DNA of 50,000 nucleotides. It comes from Roseobacter cerasinus. GTDB lineage: Bacteria > Pseudomonadota > Alphaproteobacteria > Rhodobacterales > Rhodobacteraceae. The notes under the pieces are model-generated. The model made no database searches. It was not told the DNA's origin and saw only the letters and a list, made by a program, of their open reading frames with translations. This document shows, one piece after another, positions 1-9,410 of this stretch. The position numbers and the translations under genes are program-made. Positions within the stretch are counted from its first letter, which is position 1. Each line of letters opens with the position of its first letter. The DNA lies in contig NZ_BLIV01000002.1 of assembly GCF_009811755.1 (NCBI RefSeq), forward strand, positions 1 to 50,000, given 5' to 3'.

Positions 1-53
1 TTGCCAATATCGATACCAATCGACATCAGTTCATCAAAATCTGTCTTCGCCAT
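1..53 (-). CDS. IS110-family transposase, N-terminus only (cut by window edge)
   Basis: Reading leftward from the ATG at 53, the first 17 codons give MAKTDFDELMSIGIDIG. This is the usual opening of IS110-family DEDD transposases, where the Asp of the 'GIDIGK' motif is the first catalytic acid. Only this start is visible and the rest lies outside the window. The family assignment rests on the short motif, so it is good but not certain. Confidence 0.7.
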   Translation of the reverse strand, partial: MAKTDFDELMSIGIDIG

Positions 54-177
54 GCTACTTCTCCAGTTTGCAGAAATAGGCAGAGCCTACCGTGCTGGGT
101 GAAGCAGCCGGTACATCCCATTAGCGGCCTTTCAACAACCCGTCAAGATGCTGCAATTGCACCCGCATAGCGGTCGT

Positions 178-732
178 TCACAGAGCGGAAGACGACACTC
201 GCATTTGCTCCAAACCTAACCCAAAACGCGGGCGGGTAAGTTGGATATGCTCAATTTCCGCCTGCAGAACCAAATGGTATTGGTAAGCCTCGTCCGTAAA
301 GAAGCGCTCTGCCGAGTTTCTTTCGCAAAGGCCAGTATCCACGCAAACGAAGAGCTCATCAAAAAACCGCACCACAAGCAATGCGTCTTGATAGGATTCA
401 TCAGATCTTAGTTGAGCGGAGGTTTGTTCACGATAATGACGTGAAACGATTTCATTGATCGCCTCCAAGGAGGTCATCCCAGCCAACTTCTTTGAGAGAG
501 CCTCGCCAAGTGTGTCAATTGAGCGCTGAACGTCAGAGCGGGCTTGTAGAACACCCTCTTGGTTATAGCGAGATATGAACTCCAAGGTGGTGCGTTGTGC
601 GTCATCGATCCTTTTCGAAGTACTTTCTTGATACTCGCTAATTCCAAAGAGCACCGCAGCGCCCACACCAATCAAAGAAAGCCAACTAACGGCAATATCC
701 GACTTGGTCTTGAATGCTTCCAGGTCTGTCAT
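178..732 (-). CDS. Membrane-anchored protein of unknown function
   Basis: This 184-residue protein has one hydrophobic segment at about residues 13-32 (WLSLIGVGAAVLFGI), followed by a long, charged, helix-rich soluble part. I place the start at the ATG at 732 because GAGGAAG lies just upstream. The frame is open further upstream to 801, but that extension has no better ribosome binding site. The soluble part contains a single pair of close Cys residues (CVDTGLC). I do not recognise a family. The neighbours are an IS110 end on one side and a nuclease on the other, so the context gives no functional hint. A protein tethered to the inner membrane with a cytoplasmic or periplasmic helical domain is all that can be said. 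Confidence 0.65.
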   Translation of the reverse strand: MTDLEAFKTKSDIAVSWLSLIGVGAAVLFGISEYQESTSKRIDDAQRTTLEFISRYNQEGVLQARSDVQRSIDTLGEALSKKLAGMTSLEAINEIVSRHYREQTSAQLRSDESYQDALLVVRFFDELFVCVDTGLCERNSAERFFTDEAYQYHLVLQAEIEHIQLTRPRFGLGLEQMRVSSSAL

Positions 733-988
733 TTCTTCCTCAAAACGTTTGGGCGCCCCCCCAAAGGACATAATTGAAGTCAACAGAGTCAAGACGACCA
801 AAAGCCGACATTGGGCAATACTTTCAAACGCTGCGTTTGCTGCCCGAGTTCCCGATGTTCGTCACGAACGCAAAACGCACTGTCTTGCCGCGCAGCTGTA
901 TAACTCGTACCTGATTACCAACCTGGCCGATGCGCTGGCGTTAGATTGGTCCGATAACTTCAATCCGAGCAAGGCAGGCTGTTATTTT

Positions 989-1993
989 TCAAATCTCCAG
1001 CCAGATTGGTCGATGATCACTTGCTCTTTGGGTTCGGCTGACCCCGCTTCCTTCTAGTTCACTCTCAAATTCGGAATGCGCGATACCTGCGTCTTGCACA
1101 TCATCATATAAACCCGGCGAAACCGCGAAGTGATCCAACAAAAGGGGGCGATCTTGTATTCCATCTACAAAATCGTCGAAACGCGAGGTAAATAGGGCAT
1201 TTGTTGGTACCCTTTCCAATACGGGATGACGAAATATCAAGTCGGGATAGAACGTGCTTCCCAGCACGATATCTGCAACATTGTGGGTAAGGTATTGTCG
1301 CTCAAAGAAATCTGGACCAGGACCATCGTTCCAATCTCCAGTAACGATAATACGTTCGGATGGCTCATTCTGCACCAATTGATCGAGGTACGTTCTGAGA
1401 CGGAAGCCTTCTGCAGAAATTCGTCGCCGTGCTTTCATCGCAGAGGCGATGAACTCGTGACGACGTGCAGGATTATTGAATAGACTCTCGCCGTTATGAA
1501 CATATTTCGATTTGGTGTGAAGGTTGACGATCCGAATAGGATCGCCCGCGACAGGATTGATGTCGACAACCATAGGCGCCCGAGTAAAGTCGTAGGGCTG
1601 CAACAGGAGGTCCCCATCCACGTCGGCTTGCCACACTTCTTCTAGTTCATGTGTCACCGTGTCCGTGGCATGATCAAAATCCGCAACACCACCGCCTATT
1701 TTTTTGAGCACGTATAGCTTTTGCGATCCGCCAGCTTTTCCAATCAGCGCCTCGTAAAGCGGGTCACCGTTCTCAGAAAGAAAATCCGAAATGAATAAGT
1801 TCATTTCCTGGATAGCGCTCGGTCCTTCCTGGATGCACAAGATATCTGGGTCGGTAGCTTTGACTATGTTGGCAACCCTCTGAGCTACGACCCGTGCATC
1901 TGCTTCGCTCAATGAGTTACTGCCCCAGGCAGGATTGTGATTGCCAGAGAACCAGCGATTCATCCATTCGATATTCCAGTTCATGATTTTCAT
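989..1993 (-). CDS. Endonuclease/exonuclease/phosphatase (DNase I-like) family protein
   Basis: This 334-residue protein has the full set of DNase I-fold motifs in order: NWNIEWMN at the N-terminus, LCIQE carrying the metal-binding Glu at about residue 55, NLHTKSK near 160, VTGDWND near 218, and the C-terminal SDHRPIWLEI with the catalytic Asp-His pair. The family cleaves phosphodiester bonds in nucleic acids or phosphoinositides with Mg2+. I see no signal peptide, so a cytoplasmic enzyme is likely. The start ATG at 1993 has AGGGGACC directly upstream. The gene stands alone, with a 500-base gap upstream that holds degenerate repeats. The substrate cannot be told from sequence: DNA repair, nucleic-acid scavenging or defence are all possible. 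Confidence 0.85.
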   Translation of the reverse strand: MKIMNWNIEWMNRWFSGNHNPAWGSNSLSEADARVVAQRVANIVKATDPDILCIQEGPSAIQEMNLFISDFLSENGDPLYEALIGKAGGSQKLYVLKKIGGGVADFDHATDTVTHELEEVWQADVDGDLLLQPYDFTRAPMVVDINPVAGDPIRIVNLHTKSKYVHNGESLFNNPARRHEFIASAMKARRRISAEGFRLRTYLDQLVQNEPSERIIVTGDWNDGPGPDFFERQYLTHNVADIVLGSTFYPDLIFRHPVLERVPTNALFTSRFDDFVDGIQDRPLLLDHFAVSPGLYDDVQDAGIAHSEFESELEGSGVSRTQRASDHRPIWLEI

Positions 1994-2109
1994 AGCGGTC
2001 CCCTAAAACGAATTTTGATAAATAACTGTGCGAAGAATGCTGAAGGATCCTGCGGAAGTCTACAACTTTCATGTCTCGGATCATTTTCGGGCAGACGACT
2101 TCGCGCATC

Positions 2110-2430
2110 CCTCCAATCCTAGGTGCGCGGGTGTGCGTTAGCGGCGAGCTAGTTCAAAGTGGGAGGCCAAGTAGAGGTGAAACCGGCCCAAAGCCGTCAT
2201 TGGCCAGTGCCCGCCTTCGCCGCGCTGCGGCCCGTGAGACCGGACCTTCGCTGCGACTGCAAATTTCAAGGGGCCGTGAATTCACGTATCGCGGGACAAA
2301 CCCGACCTCGAATTTTCGACCTTCGCTGACGCAGCATGCCTTCGCAATCGCAGCACGCCGTTCCCTTTTTGCGCGACCTTGCCGCCAAACCGGTCATTGC
2401 AGTTCGTGAAAAAATCCTGGTTTGTGCAAC
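2110..2430. repeat. Gene-free stretch with degenerate dispersed repeat material
   Basis: The roughly 540 bases between the nuclease and the VOC gene hold no gene I can support. The stretch has the patchwork look of dispersed intergenic repeats. At 2311-2360, read on the minus strand, it contains a motif built around ATGCTGCGTCAGCGAAG, and variants of this motif recur at 10,664-10,711 and 46,043-46,090. The phrase GCCCAAAGCCGTCATTG near 2190 has a weaker relative near 32,860. Short frames here are likely shadows. Confidence 0.5.
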
Positions 2431-2538
2431 ATATGCCGGACTCCCCTGTTCCTCCGCGCGCCAAAGTCCGCAGCGAGCACAAATTCACTGATGCTGCAGA
2501 GACTTCAAGCAAAAGCTAAAGGAAAACGACCCAGCACA

Positions 2539-2919
2539 CTATTCTGCGGCGCCGGTCAAATCCTGGGCAAGCATCATCGCGTTGCCGTCGGGATCATAAA
2601 AGGTCGCTGTCTTCACCATGCCTTCAACAACATCGGTTTCGCCGTCAAATTTAACTTCGGCCTGTTCCATTTTTTGCCGCGCCACATCCAGATCAGCGAT
2701 ACCAAAGACAGGAACACAGTTTCCAGGTACAGGTTCCGTGTGTTCGCCCAGACCGATTGTCACGCCGATCATTTTTGTCTGAAGCTCTGACCACCCGACC
2801 TCATCCGCATGGTAGATCGTTTCAAACCCAAGCATACTGCCGTACCATTCAGCACTTGCATGGCGGTCTTTGACCGACAGCGCGATGGTGATGGTTTCTT
2901 CCAGTGAGATGAGTGACAT
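2539..2919 (-). CDS. VOC (glyoxalase/bleomycin-resistance) family protein
   Basis: This 126-residue protein fits one VOC module pair: ITIALSVKDRHASAEWYGSM at the N-terminus, then a beta-rich middle, and the typical terminal YDPDGNAMMLAQ. The family includes metal-dependent lyases, dioxygenases and drug-binding proteins, and the substrate here is unknown. The ATG at 2919 follows GGAAGG. It is transcribed divergently from a two-wHTH regulator only 39 bases away. That arrangement suggests the regulator controls it, perhaps in response to an electrophile or aldehyde, but this is inference. Confidence 0.85.
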   Translation of the reverse strand: MSLISLEETITIALSVKDRHASAEWYGSMLGFETIYHADEVGWSELQTKMIGVTIGLGEHTEPVPGNCVPVFGIADLDVARQKMEQAEVKFDGETDVVEGMVKTATFYDPDGNAMMLAQDLTGAAE

Positions 2920-2958
2920 GGCCTTCCCTTATGTACACGAATATATTAACTATACTTT
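2920..2958. promoter_or_regulatory. Divergent promoter/operator between VOC gene and wHTH regulator
   Basis: This 39-base spacer is much more A+T-rich than its neighbours and contains ATATATTAACTATA, which can serve as -10 elements in both directions. CTTATG at its left part and CATAAG just inside the regulator form an outer inverted repeat, and GTACAC lies nearby. This is a plausible operator for the adjacent winged-helix protein. No shared site was found elsewhere in the window. Confidence 0.4.
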
Positions 2959-3504
2959 ATGGACATAAGAACCTTTGTCAACACCACCTCAAGGGCTTGG
3001 GCCATTCCTATTCTGTCGAGCCTGCATGTAGGCATTGCCGGAAGACAAGCGCCGCTACTTGCTGCCACCGGAGCGAGCAGGACTGCTTTCGCGCAAAGCA
3101 TGGATCACCTCATCTCGATCGGACTGCTGGAACGAAACCCCGGCTATGGCCATCCGCTGCGCCCAGAATTTCGACTAACAGAGCTTGGAGTTTCCGCAGC
3201 TGCTCTTGCCAACAAAATTCAAAGTGTCACTGCTGAGGGAGATCAAGATTTGCTCCGGCGTTCCTGGACCTTGCCGGTTCTGACTGCAATCCATCGGCCG
3301 CGTCACTTCAATGAGATCAAACGAAACCTGCGTACAATTACGGATCGCGCCTTGTCGCAGTCGTTGAAGACGATGGAAACCAGAAGCTGGGTTCACCGAC
3401 ATATTGACGAGGCCGCCCGCCCGCCACGATCTATTTATCGTGCTGTGAACACTGGTGGTTTGATAAGCAGTGTTGCGGCCAGTGAAATCAGCTTTCCCGG
3501 ATAA
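2959..3504 (+). CDS. Transcriptional regulator with two tandem HxlR-like winged-helix domains
   Basis: The 181-residue protein contains two similar halves. Residues ~12-80 (WAIPILSSLH ... SMDHLISIGLLER) and ~101-165 (WTLPVLTAIH ... SLKTMETRSWVHR) both show the HxlR pattern of a Trp-x-x-x-hydrophobic helix, a recognition helix followed by a 'leader' helix, and a wing ending in Arg. HxlR/MarR-like regulators bind DNA as dimers. A protein with both domains in one chain could act as a pseudo-dimer. The gene has no clear ribosome binding site before its ATG, so it may be translated leaderless. It probably regulates the divergent VOC gene. Confidence 0.75.
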   Translation: MDIRTFVNTTSRAWAIPILSSLHVGIAGRQAPLLAATGASRTAFAQSMDHLISIGLLERNPGYGHPLRPEFRLTELGVSAAALANKIQSVTAEGDQDLLRRSWTLPVLTAIHRPRHFNEIKRNLRTITDRALSQSLKTMETRSWVHRHIDEAARPPRSIYRAVNTGGLISSVAASEISFPG

Positions 3505-3649
3505 GCAGTCCTTCTTTGGGAAACAACGAATGACGGCAATGTCCCGCACTAAGGTCCTGGAAGCATGTGCGCAAACGTCGAGTTGCACAACGCTGGTTTG
3601 TGCAACACGTCCTCCAGCAAGGGCATCCCACGCGGAGCGGTCACGTCTC

Positions 3650-5062
3650 CTATGCCCGGATTCTCCGTAACCATCCGAACCTTGTGACCCGCCAGAGCGC
3701 CATACCGAGGCGCGCCATCTCCTCGGCATTGATGGCGAGGAACACCCACGGGAAGGGCAACCCGAGCCATAGGACGGCCGCCGCTGTCAGAGGGATCGCG
3801 ACGAGCCATTGTGCAGAGACGTCCATGACGATGGGCGAGATCGTGTCTGCGCCCGCGCGCAGCACGCCCACCACAAGGGTGACGTTGATCGCACGGATGA
3901 CGAGGACGCAGGCGAGGACGTCGAACACGTCGTCGGTGACGGCCAGAACGGAAGCCCCCGCCCCACCGTAGAGCCATAGAAGCGCAGGCTTTGCGAGCCA
4001 CAGTGCCACGCCCACAACGAGCGCAATTAGCACCGTCCACGCGACGAGGGCTGTAGCATCCACTACAGCGCCGCGGAAGTTGCTGCGCCCAAGCTGCTGA
4101 CCCACGATCACATTCGCGGTGGAGGACAGGCCGATCATAATCGCGATGGCCATCGACTCGACCGGGGTAACAAGGCCGAGGACTGCCAGCGCTTCCGGCC
4201 CGGCCTGTGCGGTGACGACGGAATACATGAAGATGCCCACGGCCCAGATTACCGATCCGGCGGCGATCGGCAGACCCACGCGCAGCACCTTCCGCATCGT
4301 GTCTGCGTTCAGGTAGCCCGGAAGGCGAGCGGGCGCGAAGAGACGGCGGTCGAACAAGGCCACGGCGCAAATCGCGACGACGACAGCTTCGATCCCGAAC
4401 GACAGGACGGAGGCATAGGCCGCGCCCTGCACGCCGAGGGCAGGCGCACCGAGGTTTCCAAAGATCAGGACCCAGTTGAGCAGCACGTTCGCCGAAAGCC
4501 CAACCACAGCCGCCGCCGTCGCCAGCCCCGGCCGCCCGACGCTGCGAAGTCCCACCGCGAGGCCGAAGGCGGCGGCGTAGGGCAGCACCATGGCGCTCGC
4601 CGGGATGAGATACTCCAACGCAAGGGCTTGGATAGCTGGATCGTCGCTCGACCAAGCGGCGAGTGGGCCGGACAGGGTCACCACAAGGGCGAAACCGCCA
4701 GCAGAAATCGCAACCGAGAGCAGCACTGTCGTGCCGATAGCGTCCCGCGCGCGTGCCTCCGCTCCGCCGCCGTAGAACTGTGCGACCACCACGCCTGCGC
4801 CGTTGCAGATAGTGAAAGACGACCGCAGCGGTACCTCGCAGCAGTCACAGACGGCGATGCCGCGCAGTGCAAAGTGATCGCCGATGTTCTTGCGTTTGGG
4901 CGCCTTGGCCGTGCCTGCGCGGCGTTCCTGTACCTTGTCGAAGGTCTCCAGAGTGATCAGCGGTTCGTGCTGAGCCTTGAGCCAGTTGATACCATAGCGC
5001 TCAGAGCAGATGTGGCCGGTGTAGATCGGATGAGTCAGCAGATCGGTTAGGCACCGTCGCAA
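3650..5062 (-). pseudogene. Chimeric ORF: serine-recombinase fragment fused to N-truncated MATE exporter
   Basis: The first ~85 codons (5062 to about 4807) match the middle of a large serine recombinase: the 'HPIYTGHI' motif of the recombinase domain, then LKAQHEPLI and the start of a zinc ribbon (CDCC). At about 4807 the sequence changes without a stop into a MATE-family multidrug/Na+ antiporter, starting at NGAGVVVAQFYGGG. The exporter part runs about 385 residues with roughly ten hydrophobic segments and the typical inner repeat. Intact MATE proteins have about 450 residues and 12 helices, so the first two helices are missing. The frame opens with TTG in the recombinase part and has no credible ribosome binding site. 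This is most likely a deletion junction, and a functional exporter is unlikely. Confidence 0.75.
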
Positions 5063-5540
5063 AATTCAATGAGCTTTGTCCTATCGTCAGGTGTCGCAGC
5101 GTCTGACAGCGCGCTGCGCGCCATAATGGCCCGAAGTGACTCCAAAAGATCGTCGCGGTTGGCTCGCACGCATCGATCCAACAACGCTCGCCATTCTGGT
5201 CCGGTCGTCGGTGGTTCGCTACGCGGTCCAGGTTTCCGAATATAGCATCTGTGGTTTTGCAGCGTCCCGGGGCATTCTCTCTTGCTCATGACTGGCACCG
5301 CCAGATCACTCAGGATCGAAATTATGGGATGCATCACCTCTGTTTCGGGTGCTTTACTGAAAACAAAGTTACATGAAACTCAGGGTCGCAATATCTTGCG
5401 ACTGCTGCGTTCGCTAGGTCCTGGGTGATTTCTGGTATCTCTTCCGGTCGTACAACTGAGTTTAGGTTGTCGCCAACTTCTTCCATTCCGACAACAACAT
5501 AACCACCCCCGTGATTTGCCAGTGCTATTGCCGCCGACAT
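5047..5540 (-). pseudogene. AlbA_2 (Schlafen-like) putative DNA-binding protein, N-truncated and frameshifted
   Basis: The segment 5334-5540 encodes SAAIALANHGGGYVVVGMEE, the core glycine-rich strand of AlbA_2 domains. Its frame stops after HPKQR. The adjoining frame (5047-5337) continues naturally with CPGTLQNHRCYIRKPGPRSE and a CVRANRDDLLES helix, the usual continuation in this family, so a frameshift lies near 5335-5345. The beginning of the domain is missing, cut at about 5552 where another fragment takes over. The end runs into the recombinase-MATE chimera. An intact but different AlbA_2 protein is at 27,883. Confidence 0.65.
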
Positions 5541-5552
5541 AACCCTGTGCCT

Positions 5553-6072
5553 CTTTGTACACTTCGCTACGGCGGATAATCCGCGCTATCGGGTCATTCT
5601 CATAGCCAGGCTTGAAGGTCAGGTCATCATTCAACACTTCTTCGGCAACTGCTGTTAGCACACGGCGATTGTAATCTGCATCGGACTCGCCCGGACGACG
5701 CTCCGGCATGTTCTCCCCAAGAATGTCCTTGGCATAGTCTTCGAAGCTTTGGCCGGATTCTGCTTCGATTTGCGCAACCACATCATTGATCTCAGCGTCT
5801 GACATGCCGCTAAAAGTTTTCTCCGCAACGAAGTTATCGAGATCGCCGCGCTGAAGAAGTGCAAGAAACAGCGTGTCATCATATTGGCGTTTGGATTTGC
5901 GCACCGCTTCTTGCTCTGGCGAGTTGCGTGCATCCTTGGTCGCAAGCGCCGATGTCTTGTGGATGTTTTCAACCGAGCCGCCTTTGAGGCCCGCTTGGTT
6001 GTAATCGTCCGTCTTCCTGAAAATGGCGTCTGAAATAGTCGCGTGCTGCTTGTAGTCTTGTGCGTCAGCGGG
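5553..6072 (-). pseudogene. Unrecognised coding fragment between TraA and AlbA_2 remnants
   Basis: Leftward from about 6072 the frame reads a well-behaved, acidic, soluble sequence with phrases such as MSDAEINDVVAQIEAE, FEDYAKDILGENMPERRPGE and DYNRRVLTAVAEEVLND. The same frame stays open above 6072 only as a shadow of the traA remnant, and below ~5552 as a shadow of the AlbA_2 remnant. The real coding part is therefore an internal piece with neither natural start nor stop. I do not recognise the family. It may derive from a conjugative-plasmid gene, judging only from the neighbouring relaxase. Confidence 0.45.
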
Positions 6073-7207
6073 CGTCATCAATGACCAGCACGTCACCTTT
6101 GGCAATCGGCTCGTATCCATTCTTCCAGGATAACTCCAATGAAGCGATCGTGCGGCTTTGGATGCTGGAGGCGGTTTGCAATTCTTCTGCTGCTTTACCA
6201 GCCAGTGCGGCCCCATGAACGGTCATGCCTTGCTTGGCCCAGGCATTGTGAGCCGTCGCCAGCAATGTGCTCTTGCCCGCGCCCGCGAGACCGACAACGG
6301 AAGAAAGCTGTTTCTTGCCGAGAACATGGTGCAACGCCGTCTGCTGTTCCAAGCTAAGCTTGCCACCAAAGGCTTTTTTCGTCTCCCGGTTCTTCGCCAA
6401 TGTCGCGGACGCAATGTGTACGGCAGAGACGCCAAAACCATGTCGCGCTGACATCGCACTTGTGGCTTGATCGAGATCGCGTTCGGCCTTCTGATAATCC
6501 CGCGTCGTGAAGGCAGGCGTTGTGCCGTCTCTCGCCAAACGGACCAATTCAGAGGATTGCATCGCCTGACCCGCTGCTGTTTGCAGCGCCAAAGGGTCAT
6601 CAATGTGTTTCGCCAGCGCGCGAAGTACGTCGACACGTTTGAAGCTGGCTTTGGTCTGTGAGACATGATCCAGCACCAGCTCGGGTCTCGCAATCAATTG
6701 CGCCTGCGAATGGGGTAGGCCATCATCCTTTAGAAGCAGTGCCTGTTTGGGGTCGGCTTTTGTCTGCGCAAGAAATGCCGAAGAAAGGCCCTGCGATTGA
6801 CCTTCACGGGTAAGTGCTCGCCGTTCTGTCAGGTGTTTTGTGACGAGCGCCTGCTGCGCGATACGGTCACGGGTTTCCGATGCCATTACATCAGCAGCCA
6901 TTTGGTCGACAAGCTTTTGAAATTGCCCCGTCGCCCGCGCAAGCATGCCGCGCCGCCCTGTCGGCAAACGCGCTTGCCTCGCTTTGATCTCGTTGATGCG
7001 CTGGCGTACCTGCCGGTTGAGCAACGCCTCACGCTCCGCCCGTTGGGCTGCGACCAGCTTGGCAAGTCGCCTCTCAAAGGCTGTATTGCGCGGATCAATG
7101 GGCTGCTTCGGCAGCTCTTGCGCTTGCTGCGCGACATCCTTAGCGGAGGGCAGATCGATCTCTGGGCCCAGCCGTGTGATAGGGCTTAGATAGGGGATTT
7201 GTCGCAA
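6065..7207 (-). pseudogene. traA: Ti-type TraA relaxase-helicase, internal fragment
   Basis: The 380-residue frame contains the linker and first helicase motif of TraA/MobA-type conjugative relaxases. There is a basic coiled region (AERRxxKLVAAQRAEREALL), the segment before the helicase, and a Walker A motif GLAGAGKST near residue 310, followed by AALAGKAAEEL and the Walker B start VLVIDDA. Intact TraA proteins exceed 1,000 residues, with an N-terminal HUH relaxase domain and a longer C-terminal helicase. Both are absent: the frame breaks right after Walker B at ~6075. It cannot process DNA for transfer. It shows that conjugative plasmid or ICE DNA was once integrated here and then eroded. 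Confidence 0.75.
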
Positions 7208-7349
7208 CCCAGTTTAGAATGTGCCAGTCATCCAATCGTAGGAGCATAATAGTCCAACTAAGAGATCATAAACCCGCCGTCGGGCGACGATATCAAGCCC
7301 TGTTCTCAGAATAGAAGTACCACGAGGCAAGCAATGGAGAGTTCTCAGG

Positions 7350-9221
7350 TCACGCAGACTCGGCGACAGAAGTCTCTTGGGAGGGCGTATTTTCATCCCG
7401 ATCTTCCCCTAGAGAGAAGCGTGAAACGACCTTTGCAAGCGCCTCTGCTTCGGAGGTCAGGGCAAAACTCGCAGCTGTTGTCTCTTCGAACATTGCGGCA
7501 TTTTGCTGGGTCACGTGATCAAGCTCATTGGCGGAACTATTGATCTCACCCAAACCTGCGGATTGCTCGTTTGCGGATGCAGAGATATCTGCAAGTCGGT
7601 TTGAGATTTCAATCACAGCTTCGGACAACTGCGATAGCGCACCGCCGGTTCTTTCAACCAATTCGACACCCCTTTGAACTTGAGTTCCCGAGGAAGACAC
7701 CAACTCATTGATTTCCCGTGCGGCGTCCGCTGACCGATGCGCCAGAGCGCGCACTTCGGTTGCAACCACCGCGAAACCGCGACCGAATTCGCCAGCTCTC
7801 GCCGCTTCTACGCCAGCATTTAGAGCAAGAAGATTTGTCTGAAAGGCGATGTCATCAATCACAGAGGTAATGGTTGAAATCTGCTCGGATGACTCTCTGA
7901 TCTCGGACATGGCGACCATGGCTTCATCTGCGATGTCAGCACCTTCCTGTGCTCTGTCCTGAGCATTGTTGGCGACAGAACTGGCCTTACCTGCGCCCTC
8001 GGCCGATGTCTTCACCGACGTGGTCATTTGGTCCAATGCTGCGGCGGTCTCTTCCAAGGTGGCTGCTTGTTTCTCCGTCCGCTTGGACAGGCTGTCAGCC
8101 GCACTGCTGATCTCAGAAGCCTCGCTGCGGATGGTTATGGAATGTCCTTTGACCGCAGATACGACCTCCGAGAGGCTCGCGACCGCTCTGTTGAAATCAG
8201 TGCGGAGCTTTTCGTACTCCGCCGGGAAAGTGTCGGTGATGTTTGAGGCAAGGTCGCCTTCGGACAGCGCGTGCATGGCTTCCCCAAGGGCTTTGACAAC
8301 GGCTTTTTGTTCATCGGCTCGTGCGGCGCTTTCCGCAGCACGTTCTGCATCCAGCTGGCGCTCCTTTTCCAAACGTTCGCGTTGACGTTCTGCCTTCTCC
8401 GCCTCCGCCTGTCGGGCCTCCATATCTCGTTGACGGGCGTCCTCCTCCCGTTCCTTTTCGAGCTCCCGCTGAGCTTCTTCCGCCTGCCGTCTTTCGGCCT
8501 CAAGCCGCTTTGATTCGACCATTGTGTCGCGAAAGTCTTCCAATGCCTGTCCAAGCAGGCCAATTTCATCACCTCTTTTCGCCAAATTGGTGTCGAACTC
8601 GGTCTCGCCGTCTTGCAGTTTCGCGATCACACCCAGGGTCTTTTGAAGCGGTCGTGTCACCGACAAGGACACCAGATAAAGCATCACGCCAAAGCAGACG
8701 AAGGCAAAGGCGCCTATTGCTGCCGCCAGATAATTCGCGGTGCGTATCTCAGCCTGGATCGGTGAAGATGTATAACCTGAGATCAAGGTGCCAATTTGGT
8801 TTCCGTCTTCCTGCAAAAGCGGCGTATTGTATATGTGCAAGGAGCCATCGTAAAAAGAAGTCTCCCGATCGGTTTCCTTTGGCATTTGCTCGATCAACGA
8901 ATCCCAAGTCGGTCTCCATTCCTCGCCATGTGTCATTTCGGTCATGACTTCGCCAGACGAAACGACCCGTGCAAATTCGAACGAGGAAACCCGGGCCAAG
9001 CCATAGACAGATTTCTCGATCACATCGGTGTTGAAGTCCCAAACAGCCTCAACCAATGAAGGCGTGATGAAGCTCTTTGCGGACTGAATCTCGCTGTCAA
9101 AGCCATCATAGAGCTCGTTGCTATACCGCGTCGCCCAAAAGAAGGTCAGCCCCAGAACGAGGACCAGCAAAGAGACTTGAGCAGGGATCAGTAGTTTTTG
9201 TTTGATCGACAGCTGAAGCAT
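7350..9221 (-). CDS. Methyl-accepting chemotaxis protein
   Basis: This 623-residue chemoreceptor has an N-terminal membrane helix at ~8-30, a periplasmic sensor of about 150 residues, and a second helix at ~183-205. These are followed by a HAMP domain, an unusually charged helical stretch at ~238-305 rich in Glu/Arg/Ala ([18 protein letters not shown]), and a second HAMP-like region. The C-terminal signalling hairpin has its tip at [20 protein letters not shown]. The C-terminus lacks a CheR-tethering pentapeptide. The charged insert probably extends the signalling coiled coil. It is divergent from a Tat-exported solute-binding protein (190-base spacer), which suggests the receptor senses that protein or its ligand. 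No other che genes are in the window. Confidence 0.92.
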   Translation of the reverse strand: MLQLSIKQKLLIPAQVSLLVLVLGLTFFWATRYSNELYDGFDSEIQSAKSFITPSLVEAVWDFNTDVIEKSVYGLARVSSFEFARVVSSGEVMTEMTHGEEWRPTWDSLIEQMPKETDRETSFYDGSLHIYNTPLLQEDGNQIGTLISGYTSSPIQAEIRTANYLAAAIGAFAFVCFGVMLYLVSLSVTRPLQKTLGVIAKLQDGETEFDTNLAKRGDEIGLLGQALEDFRDTMVESKRLEAERRQAEEAQRELEKEREEDARQRDMEARQAEAEKAERQRERLEKERQLDAERAAESAARADEQKAVVKALGEAMHALSEGDLASNITDTFPAEYEKLRTDFNRAVASLSEVVSAVKGHSITIRSEASEISSAADSLSKRTEKQAATLEETAAALDQMTTSVKTSAEGAGKASSVANNAQDRAQEGADIADEAMVAMSEIRESSEQISTITSVIDDIAFQTNLLALNAGVEAARAGEFGRGFAVVATEVRALAHRSADAAREINELVSSSGTQVQRGVELVERTGGALSQLSEAVIEISNRLADISASANEQSAGLGEINSSANELDHVTQQNAAMFEETTAASFALTSEAEALAKVVSRFSLGEDRDENTPSQETSVAESA

Positions 9222-9410
9222 GGCTTCACTCCATTCAGATTACTCGTGGGGCTTAGCCAGAAGAGCTTTCGATCTTGCTAACGCCCGGGTGCTCGTTTCG
9301 CGGTATCGCTTAACCCAGCATTCATAACCGCTTTGCTAGGAAGCGGCAGCCAAATGGCACTTTTTTGGTGTGCACTTAGGCACGCGATTTACCCTAAGAC
9401 GGAGACAAAC

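Noticed and set aside
3549-4655. 368-codon minus-strand frame overlapping the MATE part
   Set aside because: Arg/Gly/Pro-rich out-of-frame shadow; the MATE frame has real membrane helices.
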